A DNA stretch of 64,000 nucleotides. It comes from Pseudonocardia autotrophica (GTDB lineage: Bacteria > Actinomycetota > Actinomycetes > Mycobacteriales > Pseudonocardiaceae). The notes under the pieces are model-generated. The model was given only the letters and a program-made list of their open reading frames with translations. It did not search any database and had not been told where the DNA came from. A program made the translations under genes and the position numbers. This document shows, piece by piece, positions 27,711 through 36,585 of the stretch (positions within the stretch are counted from its first letter, which is position 1; every line of letters starts with the position of its first letter). Where the stretch lies: NCBI RefSeq assembly GCF_003945385.1, contig NZ_AP018920.1, forward strand, positions 6,696,001-6,760,000, written 5' to 3'.

Positions 27711-29245
27711 CGCTGGATCTTGCCGCTGGGAGTCTTCGGGAGCTCCGGCACGAAGTGCACCGTCCGCGGGTAGGCGTGCCGGGAGTAGCCGTCCCGGACG
27801 AGTGCCTGCAGCTCACCGGCCAGCGCCTGGTGCCGGTCGGCGGTGACCCCGGCCGCGGTGACCACGAACGCCTCGACGACCTCGCCCCGGATGCCCTCGG
27901 GATCGGGCCGTCCGACCACCGCGACGTCGGTGACCTCCGGATGGGTGATCAACACGCTCTCGACGTCGAACGGGCCGATCCGGTAGCCCGCGGCGAGGAT
28001 CACGTCGTCGTCGCGGGCGGCGAAGAAGAAGTAGCCGTCGGGGTCGACCCGTCCGGTGTCGCCGGTGAGGTACCAGCGCCCGTCCCCGGTGAACCGCTCG
28101 GCGGTCCGCTCCGGCGCCTCGTGGTAGCCGGCGAACCAGAACAGCGGGCTGGCGGTCGCGTCGATCGCGATCTGGCCCCCGACGACGTCCGCGGTGATCC
28201 CGGGCAGCGCCCGGCCCATCGAACCGTCCCGAATGGGGTGCACGACGTCCTCGTGCCAGTGGTTGCCGATCACCATGCCGAGCTCGGTCTGGCCGTAGTG
28301 GTCCCGGATCGGGGTCCCGAAGGTCTTCTCCCCCCAGGCCACGACGTCCGGGGTGAGCGGTTCACCGGCCGACGACGCCCGGCGCAGCGTGACCCCCTCG
28401 ACCGCGCCGCTCTTGCTCAGCGCGCGGTAGATCGTGGGGGCGCCGGCGAAGTTGGTGACGCCGAAGGTGCGCATCACCGCCACCGTGGAGGCCGGTGTGA
28501 AGTTCCCCCGGAACAGCAGGTTGGCCCGCCCCGCCAGCAGCGGGGCGACGATGCCGTAGTACAGCCCGTAGGCCCAGCCGGGATCCGCGGCGTTCCAGTA
28601 GACGTCGTCCGGGGTGACGCCGAGCCCATGGTGCAGGTAACAGTGGAAGGAGGCGAGCGCCCGCACCGGCACCACCACACCCTTCGGCTTCCCGGTGGTG
28701 CCGCTGGTGTAGAGCTGCAGCAGCGCCCCGTCGCCACCGACCGCCTCGGCGTCGGCCCACGGCCGGCTGCCGGCGACCAGCTCGTCGAACGCGTCCCCGG
28801 TGACGAGCACGTCGAGGCCGTCCAGGGCGTCGAGCTTCGGCCGTTCCGCGGGCTCGGTGACGACGAGCCGGACGCCTGCGCTCTCCACCCGCAGCCGGAT
28901 CGCCCCCTCGGCGAAGGCTGTGAACAGCGGGACGTGCACCGCGCCGAGCCGCCAGATCGCGAGCAGGGTGAGCACGAGCTCGGGGCGCTTGGACATCAGG
29001 ACCGCGACCCGGTCACCACGCCGGATCCCGCGCCCGGCGAGCGCGGTGGCGAGCCGCCGGGACCCCTCGGCGAGGTCGCCGTAGGTGGTCGTGGTGCAGG
29101 ACGGGTCCCCGTCGGCGGCGACGTCGACGAACCGGAAGGCGACGGCGGCCGGGTCGTGCCGGTCGCACAGCAGCTCCGCCGCGTTCGCGCCGGGTGATCC
29201 GTACTCCTGCAGCCAGCGGCTGAGGGTCTCGGCGACGTCCGACAT
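27689..29245 (-). CDS. Acyl-CoA synthetase (acetyl/medium-chain type AMP ligase)
   Basis: A 518-residue ANL-superfamily adenylate-forming ligase. The P-loop is LLQLYTSGTTGKPKGVVVPV (about residue 178); others are YWNAADPGWAYGLYYGI, IRDHYGQTELGM, RWYLTGDTGRVDPDGYFFF and the C-terminal catalytic lysine in PKTPSGKIQRYLLRDR. The DPGWAYG block is typical of the acetyl-, propionyl- and medium-chain acyl-CoA synthetases. It may activate acids released by the nitrile genes, but this is only positional inference. GAGGAGCAGTC precedes the ATG. A GAF-LuxR regulator is divergent. Confidence 0.88.
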   Translation of the reverse strand: MSDVAETLSRWLQEYGSPGANAAELLCDRHDPAAVAFRFVDVAADGDPSCTTTTYGDLAEGSRRLATALAGRGIRRGDRVAVLMSKRPELVLTLLAIWRLGAVHVPLFTAFAEGAIRLRVESAGVRLVVTEPAERPKLDALDGLDVLVTGDAFDELVAGSRPWADAEAVGGDGALLQLYTSGTTGKPKGVVVPVRALASFHCYLHHGLGVTPDDVYWNAADPGWAYGLYYGIVAPLLAGRANLLFRGNFTPASTVAVMRTFGVTNFAGAPTIYRALSKSGAVEGVTLRRASSAGEPLTPDVVAWGEKTFGTPIRDHYGQTELGMVIGNHWHEDVVHPIRDGSMGRALPGITADVVGGQIAIDATASPLFWFAGYHEAPERTAERFTGDGRWYLTGDTGRVDPDGYFFFAARDDDVILAAGYRIGPFDVESVLITHPEVTDVAVVGRPDPEGIRGEVVEAFVVTAAGVTADRHQALAGELQALVRDGYSRHAYPRTVHFVPELPKTPSGKIQRYLLRDR

Positions 29246-29301
29246 GACTGCTCCTCGACTGCGTCTTGAATGCCCCGCTCGTACCGGGCGAGACTGTGGT
29301 C

Positions 29302-30165
29302 GTGCCGAGCGTCGATGCCCACCCTCCGACGAGGGGTAGCGGCACGGCCCCATTCCCGGACAACACCCTGCCCGCGAGCATCGGCCGGGCACTGGCCAGG
29401 ATCCGGCGGAGCACCGGCAGCTCGCTCGCCTTCGGCGGCCGGGTCGGCCCCGGCGGGGTGCTGCTGGAGCACTTCGACGGCGAGGTCGTCGGGCCGCTGC
29501 GCGGGACGACCCTGGAGCCGGGGCAGGGGCTCGGTGGGCGGGTCGTGGCGCGGCAGCGCGCGCTGGCGGTACCGGACTACGTCGCGAACGGCATGATCAC
29601 CCACCGGTACGACGCGATCATCCGCGCCGAGCGGTTGCGCGCGCTCGCCGCGGTGCCGGTGGTGGTCGCCCGGCGCCCGGTCGCGGTGCTCTACGCCTCG
29701 CACCGGACCCCGCACCAGGGTCTGGACCGGGTGCTCGACGTCGTCGTCGAGGAGGCCAGGGCGCTCGAGCAGGAGCTGGCGGTGACCGCCGTCGTCCGCA
29801 CCGGCGACGAGGGACTCGACGACGCCGCCGAGCTGCGCACCCGCGTGCAGGACGCCTACTCGCAGCTGTGCGCACTCGCCGCGCGGCTCGACGACGAGCC
29901 GCTCGCCGGCGCCGTGCGCGCCGCCGCCGAGCAGCTGGTGCCCGGGCCGGACGACCGCACCGGTCCCGCGGTGCGTCTCACCCCGCGGGAACGCGACGTG
30001 CTGGCGCTGGTGGCCGCCGGGCTGGGCGACCGGGACGTCGCGACCGCACTCGGCGTCGGGCTGTACACGGTGAAGGGGCACGTCAAGAGCCTGCTCGGGA
30101 AGCTGCACGCGACGAACCGGCGCGCTGCGGTCGTGCAGGCGCGCCGGTACCGGCTGCTGCCCTGA
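29302..30165 (+). CDS. GAF-domain LuxR-type regulator
   Basis: About 287 residues: a GAF-like sensor (LEPGQGLGGRVVARQRALAV with ALAAVPVVVARRPVAVLYAS), a short coiled linker and a C-terminal LuxR HTH (VRLTPRERDVLALVAAGLGD, then RDVATALGVGLYTVKGHVKS). It is divergent from the acyl-CoA synthetase and is the likely regulator of that gene. The start is uncertain: GTG at 29302 or 29296 or TTG at 29266 are possible and none has a good Shine-Dalgarno sequence. Confidence 0.8.
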   Translation: MPSVDAHPPTRGSGTAPFPDNTLPASIGRALARIRRSTGSSLAFGGRVGPGGVLLEHFDGEVVGPLRGTTLEPGQGLGGRVVARQRALAVPDYVANGMITHRYDAIIRAERLRALAAVPVVVARRPVAVLYASHRTPHQGLDRVLDVVVEEARALEQELAVTAVVRTGDEGLDDAAELRTRVQDAYSQLCALAARLDDEPLAGAVRAAAEQLVPGPDDRTGPAVRLTPRERDVLALVAAGLGDRDVATALGVGLYTVKGHVKSLLGKLHATNRRAAVVQARRYRLLP

Positions 30166-30174
30166 TCCTCCGGG

Positions 30175-30711
30175 TCAGGCGTCCGGCCCGCCGCGGGTGC
30201 GGGCGTAGTGCCGGTTCGACTTCGACCGGTTGCCGCACGACGCCATCGAGCACCAGCGCCGGGTCCCGTTCCGGGTGGTGTCGAGGAAGTGCAGGACACA
30301 GCCGTCGTGCGCGCAGCGGCGCACCCGTTCCGGGCGCGTCTCCAGCAGCCGGAGCAGTGCCTCGGCCGCGGTCCAGGCCGGCAGCCAGGCCGGGTCGCCG
30401 GTCTCCGGGCGGGTGACGGCGCCGCCGGGGCCGTAGCCGCGGCGCAGCCTGCCGCGGGCGAGGAGCTCGTCGAACGCGATCGCGGTGCCGGTACCCGGCT
30501 CGTCCAGCAGATCGGTCATGACGGCGCGGGCCCGCCGTAGCGCCGCGGTCACCGGCTCGCCCGCAGGCCCGTCGAACCCGTGCCCGGCGAGCCAGGACGC
30601 GGCCCCCTCCGGCGTCGCCAGCAGATCCCGCTCGGTCCCGCTCTCGATCCACCGGGTGTTGAGCAGATCCAGCGGGAGCGGTTCCCCGGTGAGCGGACGG
30701 ACGTCGGGCAT
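30175..30711 (-). CDS. CGNR zinc-finger (ABATE-domain) regulator
   Basis: A 178-residue protein with an N-terminal ABATE domain (EPLPLDLLNTRWIESGTERD) and a C-terminal CGNR zinc finger: RRCAHDGCVLHFLDTTRNGT, then RRWCSMASCGNRSKSNRHYA, with four zinc cysteines. These are believed to be stress-linked transcription regulators. It is divergent from the alpha/beta hydrolase at 30798, with an AT-rich imperfect palindrome between them. An AGGGTA complement (TACCCT on the minus strand, 30718-30723) lies 6 bases before the ATG, as in leaderless genes. Confidence 0.85.
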   Translation of the reverse strand: MPDVRPLTGEPLPLDLLNTRWIESGTERDLLATPEGAASWLAGHGFDGPAGEPVTAALRRARAVMTDLLDEPGTGTAIAFDELLARGRLRRGYGPGGAVTRPETGDPAWLPAWTAAEALLRLLETRPERVRRCAHDGCVLHFLDTTRNGTRRWCSMASCGNRSKSNRHYARTRGGPDA

Positions 30712-30767
30712 CGGCCCAGGGTAGCCGCCGGTCCGGCTTGACGCGGACCGCCGACCGTGCTTGGTTC

Positions 30768-30785
30768 TAACCATCTAAATAGTTA
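30768..30785. promoter_or_regulatory. AT-rich imperfect palindrome before the hydrolase gene
   Basis: TAACCATCTAAATAGTTA is an 18-base inverted repeat with 7 of 9 pairs matching, standing out in a GC-rich setting. It ends 12 bases before the ATG at 30798, just ahead of AGGAGG, so a bound repressor would block transcription or initiation. MarR- and HxlR-type sites look like this. Confidence 0.5.
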
Positions 30786-30797
30786 TAGGAGGTTGGA

Positions 30798-31688
30798 ATG
30801 ACGAGGACGGCCGAGGTCGAGTACCGCCATCACGAGGTCGCCGGGCACCGGGTGTTCGTCCGCGAGGCCGGGCACCGCGACGCGCCGGTCGTGCTGCTGC
30901 TGCACGGGTTCCCGACCAGCTCACGGATGTACCGGGCACTGATCCCGGCGCTCGGCGAGCACTACCGGGTGATCGCGCCGGACCACATCGGGTTCGGCCA
31001 CTCCGACACACCCGGCACCGACGCGTTCGACTACACCTTCGACGCCCTGACCGACGTCACCGAGGCGCTGCTCGACGAGCTGGGCGTGGACCGGTTCGCG
31101 CTCGTCGTGCAGGACTACGGGGCGCCGATCGCCTGGCGGCTCGCGCTGCGCCGGCCGACGTCGGTCACCGCCGTGATCAGCCAGAACGGCAACGCCTACG
31201 ACGCCGGATTCGTCGAGGACTTCTGGGCGCCGGTGTGGGCCTACGCGAAGAACCCCGGACCGGACACCGAGCCGGCGGCGCGCGCCGCACTCGGCGAACC
31301 CGCCATCCGGTGGCAGTACCTGCACGGCGTGCACCGTCCGGAGCTCGTCGACCCGGACACCTGGACCGTCGACGCCGCCTCGATGGCCCGCCCCGGCGCG
31401 GAACGGGCCCAGCTGAGCCTGTTCCGCGACTACGCGACGAACCCGCCGCTCTACCCGCAGCTGCACGCCTGGTTCCGGGAGACGCAGGTCCCGCTGCTCG
31501 CCGTGTGGGGCGAGAACGACGAGATCTTCGGCCCGGCCGGCGCCCGGGCGTTCGCCACCGACCTGCCGGACGCCGAGATCCACCTGGTCCCCGGCGGGGG
31601 ACACTTCCTGATCGAGAGCCACCCGGACACCGTGCTGGGGTACGTCGAGGACTTCCTCGGCCGGCACCTGCAGCCGGGCCGCGCCTGA
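30798..31688 (+). CDS. Alpha/beta hydrolase (epoxide hydrolase / dehalogenase-like)
   Basis: A 296-residue alpha/beta-fold hydrolase. The oxyanion loop is LLLHGFPTSSRMYR and the nucleophile elbow LVVQDYGAPIAWRLAL has Asp, which places it with epoxide hydrolases and haloalkane dehalogenases. The residue after Asp is Tyr, not the halide-binding Trp, so an epoxide or lactone-type substrate is more likely than a haloalkane. The catalytic His is in VPGGGHFLIESHPD. AGGAGG precedes the ATG. The AT-rich palindrome upstream suggests tight control. Confidence 0.82.
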   Translation: MTRTAEVEYRHHEVAGHRVFVREAGHRDAPVVLLLHGFPTSSRMYRALIPALGEHYRVIAPDHIGFGHSDTPGTDAFDYTFDALTDVTEALLDELGVDRFALVVQDYGAPIAWRLALRRPTSVTAVISQNGNAYDAGFVEDFWAPVWAYAKNPGPDTEPAARAALGEPAIRWQYLHGVHRPELVDPDTWTVDAASMARPGAERAQLSLFRDYATNPPLYPQLHAWFRETQVPLLAVWGENDEIFGPAGARAFATDLPDAEIHLVPGGGHFLIESHPDTVLGYVEDFLGRHLQPGRA

Positions 31689-31738
31689 CGGGCGGGCCGC
31701 TACGCCCGCCCGGCCTCCGGTCCGACGAGCAGGCCCTC

Positions 31739-31945
31739 GGTCACCGCCCGAGCGGCGCCGCCGAGCACACCGTCTTCGTCCGCCGACTGAACGACCTCGG
31801 GTTCGGCGAGCCGTGCCTGCTCGCGGCGTGGGATTCGGGCCGCGACGCGGACTGGGGCCTCGTGCTCACCGAGGCGCGCGAGGTCGCCCTGCGACCGGGC
31901 GACGAAGGGCGCTGGGCAGCCGACGTCTGGAACAACGAGGTCTGA
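31739..31945 (+). pseudogene. Possible 3' gene remnant
   Basis: A plus-strand frame without a start codon reads RPSGAAEHTVFVRRLNDLGF, then EPCLLAAWDSGRDADWGLVL and ends RWAADVWNNEV. It has coding-like composition but no recognised family. It follows the hydrolase gene after 50 bases. It could be the end of a lost gene; confidence is low. Confidence 0.3.
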
Positions 31946-32009
31946 GCGGACGACCGGGCAACAACCGGCACCACGCGGGGTGCCCCCGCGCCGCAGCCGC
32001 TGCGCCGGG

Positions 32010-32325
32010 TCACCCCGCCGCGACTCCGTCCATCGCGGCGAACGTCGGTTCCGCGGTGTCGAGGAAGTGATCGATGCTCAGCAGGCTCGGCGCCAGCAAC
32101 GAGATCGACCCGCCCAGATCCAGCTGCTGTGCGGTGCCGTTGCGGACCGCGGTCAGGTTGCCCCACCCGGGGATCTCCTCCATCGGGGAACCGTCCTGTG
32201 AGACCGCGAAGATCACGTCTGCATCGAGGGTGCTGATCTGCTCGAGGGAGACCATGGTGTTCGGCGGCAACGCCGCGACGTCCCCGAGCGACCACGAGGG
32301 GAACCGATCAACGAGCTCCGCGATG
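32010..32325 (-). pseudogene. C-terminal fragment of a siderophore-type ABC substrate-binding protein
   Basis: About 105 residues from LVDRFPSWSLGDVAALPPNT through VSLEQISTLDADVIFAVSQD to the end match the last third of FecB/FepB-like iron-siderophore binding proteins (full length about 320). No start codon or signal peptide remains; the frame breaks into the AT-rich promoter region of the metal regulator at about 32325. The gene appears to have lost its 5' two thirds when the regulator/ATPase pair arrived. No permease or ATPase for siderophores is adjacent. Confidence 0.6.
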
Positions 32326-32358
32326 TACAAATATATCGACAAGCATTAGATTGTTTGT

Positions 32359-32739
32359 GTGCCTGCTGACGACCGCTGTGAGCTGCTGTGCCTGGACCTG
32401 CCCCGCGCGGAGCTGATCCGCGCGCAGCTGCCGGGAGCGGCGGGTCTCGAACCCGCCGCCGGCGTCGCACGAGGACTGGGGGACCCGACGCGACTGCGGA
32501 TCGCGATGGCCCTGCTGACCGGGCACGAGCTGTGCGTCTGCGACACGGCGTGGATCGTCGGGGGCTCGCAGGCGTTGGTGTCCCACCATCTGCGGCAGCT
32601 GCGCGGCGCAGGCGTCGTGACCTCCCGCAAGGACGGCCGGATGGTGATGTACCGGCTGTCCGGCCGAGGAGTGACGGTACTGGGCGCGTTGCTGGACCTC
32701 GACGAGGACGTTCCCGCCGACGGAGGCGATCGTGCCTGA
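32359..32739 (+). CDS. CadC-like ArsR/SmtB metal sensor
   Basis: A 126-residue winged-helix repressor with four cysteines placed like those of staphylococcal CadC: Cys7 and Cys11 in DRCELLCLDL, and Cys59 and Cys61 in GHELCVCDTAW. In CadC these form the alpha3N site for Cd, Pb or Bi. The recognition helix is SQALVSHHLRQLRGAGVVTS. GTG start. Its stop overlaps the start of the metal ATPase gene, so the two are an operon. The AT-rich stretch 32320-32358 ahead of it is the likely operator region. Confidence 0.85.
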   Translation: MPADDRCELLCLDLPRAELIRAQLPGAAGLEPAAGVARGLGDPTRLRIAMALLTGHELCVCDTAWIVGGSQALVSHHLRQLRGAGVVTSRKDGRMVMYRLSGRGVTVLGALLDLDEDVPADGGDRA

Positions 32740-34783
32740 CGCCTGCTGCGGCCCCGGGACGACGACGGGCTCGCCCCCGGAGATCGACGAGGGACCTGCC
32801 CGTGTCCGGCAGATCCGGGAGCTGCAACGCGCCGCCGTCGCGGCGCTCCTGATCGCGGTCGCCTGGACGATCGGTGTCACGACCGGCGGGCCGACGCTCC
32901 TGATCGGCGGGATCGAGCTCACTGCCGCCGTCATCGCGGCGTCGACCTTCGCTCCCGGCGCGCTGCGGAGCCTGTGCCGGGGCCGCATCGGTGTCGGCAC
33001 CCTGATGACCATCGCCGCGATCGGGGCGGTCGCCCTCGGACAGATCGCCGAGGCGGCGCTGCTCGGAATCCTGTTCTCGATCGCCGAGGGCCTCGAGCGC
33101 TACGCGGTCACGAAGACCCGGCGCGGACTTCGAGCGCTGCTCGGTCTGGTGCCCCCCACGGCCACCGTGATCCGCGACGGCCGCGAGGTCACGGTCTCCC
33201 CCGACGACCTCGTCGTCGGTGATCTCCTCGTGCTCCGCTCCGGCGAGCGCGCCGCGACCGACGGCGTCGTCCGCAGAGGACGGACCAACCTCGACACCTC
33301 CGCGATCACCGGGGAGTCCGTCCCGGTCGAGGCCGGCCCCGGCGACATCCTGCACGCGGGAACCATCAACGGCGGCGGGGCGATCGAGATCGAGGTCACC
33401 GCCCCGGCCTCGGACAGCTCACTGGCCCGGATCGTGCACATCGTCGAACAGGCCCAGGAACGCAAGGGCTCCGGACAGCGCCTCGCCGACCGCGTCGCCC
33501 GCCCACTGGTGCCCGCCATCATGGTGCTCGCCGCGCTCATCGCCACGATCGGATCGCTGCTGGGCGACCCCGGGGTGTGGATCGAACGAGCACTGGTCGT
33601 CCTCGTCGCCGCGTCCCCGTGCGCACTCGCGATCTCGGTGCCGCTGACCGTCGTCGCCGCGATCGGAGCGTCGAGCCGGCACGGCGCCCTGGTCAAGGGC
33701 GGAGCCGCGCTGGAAGAACTGGGCCGCATCCGGGCGATCGCCCTCGACAAGACCGGCACCCTCACCCGCAACAGGCCCGAGGTCGTCGACGTCCTGGCCG
33801 CCGACGGGCACGAACAGCGCGAGGTCCTCGAGGTCGCTGCCGCGCTGGAGGCCCGCAGCGAACACCCGCTCGCCCGCGCCGTCCTCGACGCAGCCGAAGA
33901 TCCCGCACGGGCCATCACGGTCGTTCCCGCCGACGACGTCACCGCCGTGGCGGGCCACGGCCTCACCGGAACCCGGGACGGGGCGGCCCTGCGGCTCGGC
34001 AAGCCCGGCTGGATCGCCCCCGGCCCACTCGCCCACGACCTGACACACTTGCAGAACGTGGGCGCCACCGTGGTCCTGCTCGAACGCGACGGGGCGCTGC
34101 TGGGCGCGGTCGCGGTCCGCGACGAGCTGCGCGACGAGGCACCCGACGCCGTCCGGCGGATCCGTGATCTCGGCATCGAGGTCGCCATGCTCACCGGCGA
34201 CAACCGGCGCACGGCCCGCTCCCTCGCCCGGCAGGCCGGCATCGACACCGTCCACGCCGAACTACGGCCCGAGGACAAGGCCACGCTGCTGGCCGACATC
34301 GCCCGCGGCCGCCCCGTCGCCATGGTCGGCGACGGCGTCAACGACGCCCCCGCTCTCGCCACCGCCGATGTCGGCATCGCCATGGGCGCGATGGGCACCG
34401 ACGTCGCGATCGAGGCCGCGGACGTCGCGCTCATGGGTGAGGATCTGCGCCACCTGCCCCAGAATCTCGCTCACGCACGCCGCGCGCGGGCCATCATGCT
34501 GCAGAACGTCGGCTTCTCACTGCTGATCATCGGCACGCTCATCCCGCTCGCCGCCCTCGGCGTGCTCGGCCTGGCCACCGTTGTCGTCGTCCACGAGGCC
34601 GCCGAGGTCCTGGTCGTCCTCAACGCGGTCCGCGCCGCCCGGATCCGGCGCCTGCCCGGGCTCACCGTCGGCCCTCGTGGCGGTGGGCGGCATCACATCG
34701 GCGTCGCTCCGGCACCCGAACCGGATGATCCCTGCTGCGCACCGATCCCTCCGGCCGGCGGACGGGTTCGACGGCTCGGCTGA
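32732..34783 (+). CDS. Metal-translocating P-type ATPase, SPC (P1B-4-like) type
   Basis: A 683-residue heavy-metal P-type ATPase. Domain marks: TSAITGESVPVEAG (actuator, about 195), ASPCALAISVPL (membrane metal site, about 294), ALDKTGTLTRNRPEV (phosphorylation Asp, about 339), SEHPLARAVLD (nucleotide His-Pro), MVGDGVNDAPALA and HEAAEVLVVLNAVRA in the last membrane helix. SPC in place of CPC and the HE helix suggest the P1B-4 subgroup (Co, Fe, Zn, Cd). There is no HMA domain, but both ends carry a Cys pair (DACCGPG, DDPCCAPIP). It is coupled to the CadC-like regulator by overlapping codons. Confidence 0.85.
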   Translation: MPDACCGPGTTTGSPPEIDEGPARVRQIRELQRAAVAALLIAVAWTIGVTTGGPTLLIGGIELTAAVIAASTFAPGALRSLCRGRIGVGTLMTIAAIGAVALGQIAEAALLGILFSIAEGLERYAVTKTRRGLRALLGLVPPTATVIRDGREVTVSPDDLVVGDLLVLRSGERAATDGVVRRGRTNLDTSAITGESVPVEAGPGDILHAGTINGGGAIEIEVTAPASDSSLARIVHIVEQAQERKGSGQRLADRVARPLVPAIMVLAALIATIGSLLGDPGVWIERALVVLVAASPCALAISVPLTVVAAIGASSRHGALVKGGAALEELGRIRAIALDKTGTLTRNRPEVVDVLAADGHEQREVLEVAAALEARSEHPLARAVLDAAEDPARAITVVPADDVTAVAGHGLTGTRDGAALRLGKPGWIAPGPLAHDLTHLQNVGATVVLLERDGALLGAVAVRDELRDEAPDAVRRIRDLGIEVAMLTGDNRRTARSLARQAGIDTVHAELRPEDKATLLADIARGRPVAMVGDGVNDAPALATADVGIAMGAMGTDVAIEAADVALMGEDLRHLPQNLAHARRARAIMLQNVGFSLLIIGTLIPLAALGVLGLATVVVVHEAAEVLVVLNAVRAARIRRLPGLTVGPRGGGRHHIGVAPAPEPDDPCCAPIPPAGGRVRRLG

Positions 34784-34829
34784 CGGAGTCCGGCGGGGTC
34801 GCACCCGACGAGCAGGTGAGGAGGAGCGG

Positions 34830-34901
34830 AGCCGGTGGTCGGGATCGAACCGACGACCTACTGTTTACAAGACAGTTGCTCTACCACTGAGCTACACCGG
34901 C
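34830..34901 (-). tRNA. tRNA-Thr (anticodon TGT)
   Basis: On the minus strand the cloverleaf is complete: acceptor GCCGGTG/CACCGGC with discriminator T, D arm GCTC-AGTGGTA-GAGC, anticodon arm ACTGT-CTTGTAA-ACAGT with anticodon TGT, and T arm GTCGG-TTCGATC-CCGAC. CCA is not encoded. It lies between the metal ATPase gene and thrE. Confidence 0.95.
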
Positions 34902-35051
34902 AGGTGATTCCAGCCTAGCTCCCCGCCCCGATCGCAACCTCCCGGCCTTCCCACCCGTCGCACAGGACGCATGCAGCCGTGCCGCCGTCGCCCGGCCCGA
35001 AGGCATCCCTAGCCTGGGAGGCCGCACGAGCAGAGGAGAGGTGAGCCGACC

Positions 35052-36533
35052 GTGGCCGAGGACACCCCGACCGCCGACAGGTTCGCGCGGCGACTGCGCG
35101 GTGCCCTGCGGCGGGACGCGAAACGGCTGCTGACACCCGGCCCCTCGACCGTGCCGATGCTGATGCTCGGCCCGCAGGTCCCCGACGACGCCCAGGTCCA
35201 GCAGGTCCTCGACCTCTGCATGCGGATCGGCGAGATCGAGCTGTCCAGCGGCGAGTCGGTCGACGAGGTCACGGCGACGATGCTGCGGCTGGCCAACGCC
35301 GCGGGGCTGCCCGCGGTGGACGTCGACATCACGTTCACCTCGATCACGATGTGCTGCCACCGCGGCAACGCGGCCCATCCGGTCACCACGATGCGGCTGG
35401 TCCGTTACCGCACCCTGGACCTGTCCCGGCTGGCCGAGACCGAGCAGATCGTCCGTGACCTGGAGGCGGGCGAGCTGGACGTCCGCGCGGCGTCGTCGCG
35501 GGTGTCGGACGTCGTGCGCAGCCCGCACCCCTACCCGCGCTGGGTCGCGACGTTCGGCTGGGCCGGCCTGGCCGCGTCCATCGCGCTGCTGCTCGGCGGC
35601 GGTCCGATCACCGCGACGGCGGCCTTCGTCACCACGGCGGTGATCGACCGGATCGGCAGGCTGCTGGCCCGGTGGGGGGTCGCGTCGTTCTTCCAGCAGG
35701 CACTCGGCGGGTTCCTGGTGACCGCCTCGACGATCCTGCTGATCTCGATCGGGCTGTTCCCGGCCGGCACCAGACCGTCGTTCATCGTCGCGGCCGGGAT
35801 CACCGTGCTGCTGTCCGGGCTGAGCGTCGTGTCCACCGTGCAGGACGCCCTGACCGGCTACTACCTGACAGCGGCGGCCAGGATCGTGGAGATATCGCTG
35901 CTGTCGGCCGGCCTGCTCACCGGGGTCGTGCTCGGCCTGCAGCTGGGCTTCCAGTTCGACGTGCCGATCGAGGTGTCCGGCGATCTCCCGTCCAGCGTGG
36001 GGCAGTTCGGTCTGTCCGTGATGTCCGGGGCGCTCGCGGCCGCGTTCTACGCGCTCGCCGGGTACGCCCCGCTGCGCTCGCTGCCGATCGCCGGCGCGGT
36101 CGGCGCGGCGAGCTGGGCGGTCTACGGCGTGCTGACCCAGGTGTTCGGGATCGGGGCGGTGCCGGCGACCGGGGCCGCGGCGCTGGTCGTCGGTCTCGCG
36201 GCCGGGCTGCTCCGGCGCGGCACCGACACCCCGCCGATGGTGGTGACGCTGGCCGGTGTCACCCCGCTGCTCCCCGGCCTGGCCGCCTACCGCGGCTTCT
36301 ACCAGCTGGCCGTGGAGGGCGTCTCGGAAGGACTGGTGACGGTCACCATCGCGCTGGCGATCGGCCTCGCGCTGGCGTCCGGTGTGGCGCTGGGCCAGTT
36401 CGTGACCCGCCCGCGGCGCAGGCCGGAGGAGACGCCGACCGCCGGGGACAACCCCTCCACCGGTAGCGGATACATGCTCGCGGTGGACTCCGACGCCGCC
36501 GGAACCCCGGCCTCCCCCGCCGAGTCGAAGTAG
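35052..36533 (+). CDS. thrE: Threonine/serine exporter family protein
   Basis: A 493-residue ThrE-family protein: a cytoplasmic N-terminal domain ([40 protein letters not shown]) and about ten membrane helices from residue 170 on, with [20 protein letters not shown] and [20 protein letters not shown]. Corynebacterium ThrE exports threonine and serine. GAGGAGAGGTGA precedes the GTG start. It is next to tRNA-Thr, which is probably chance. A strong hairpin follows. Confidence 0.9.
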   Translation: MAEDTPTADRFARRLRGALRRDAKRLLTPGPSTVPMLMLGPQVPDDAQVQQVLDLCMRIGEIELSSGESVDEVTATMLRLANAAGLPAVDVDITFTSITMCCHRGNAAHPVTTMRLVRYRTLDLSRLAETEQIVRDLEAGELDVRAASSRVSDVVRSPHPYPRWVATFGWAGLAASIALLLGGGPITATAAFVTTAVIDRIGRLLARWGVASFFQQALGGFLVTASTILLISIGLFPAGTRPSFIVAAGITVLLSGLSVVSTVQDALTGYYLTAAARIVEISLLSAGLLTGVVLGLQLGFQFDVPIEVSGDLPSSVGQFGLSVMSGALAAAFYALAGYAPLRSLPIAGAVGAASWAVYGVLTQVFGIGAVPATGAAALVVGLAAGLLRRGTDTPPMVVTLAGVTPLLPGLAAYRGFYQLAVEGVSEGLVTVTIALAIGLALASGVALGQFVTRPRRRPEETPTAGDNPSTGSGYMLAVDSDAAGTPASPAESK

Positions 36534-36537
36534 GCTC

Positions 36538-36566
36538 GGCCGCGGGCCCGGGACGTGCCCGCGGCC
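36538..36566 (+). terminator. Hairpin between thrE and otsA
   Basis: GGCCGCGGGC-N9-GCCCGCGGCC is a perfect 10-bp stem five bases after the thrE stop. No T-run follows. It probably separates thrE from the trehalose operon. Confidence 0.6.
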
Positions 36567-36585
36567 CGCGCGTCGAGGAGGGTAT

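Noticed and set aside
30911..31690. Haloalkane dehalogenase
   Set aside because: The nucleophile Asp is followed by Tyr rather than the halide-binding Trp, so a general epoxide-hydrolase-like call is safer.
32732..34783. Standard CadA-type P1B-2 cadmium ATPase
   Set aside because: The membrane motif is SPC, not CPC, and there is no HMA domain.
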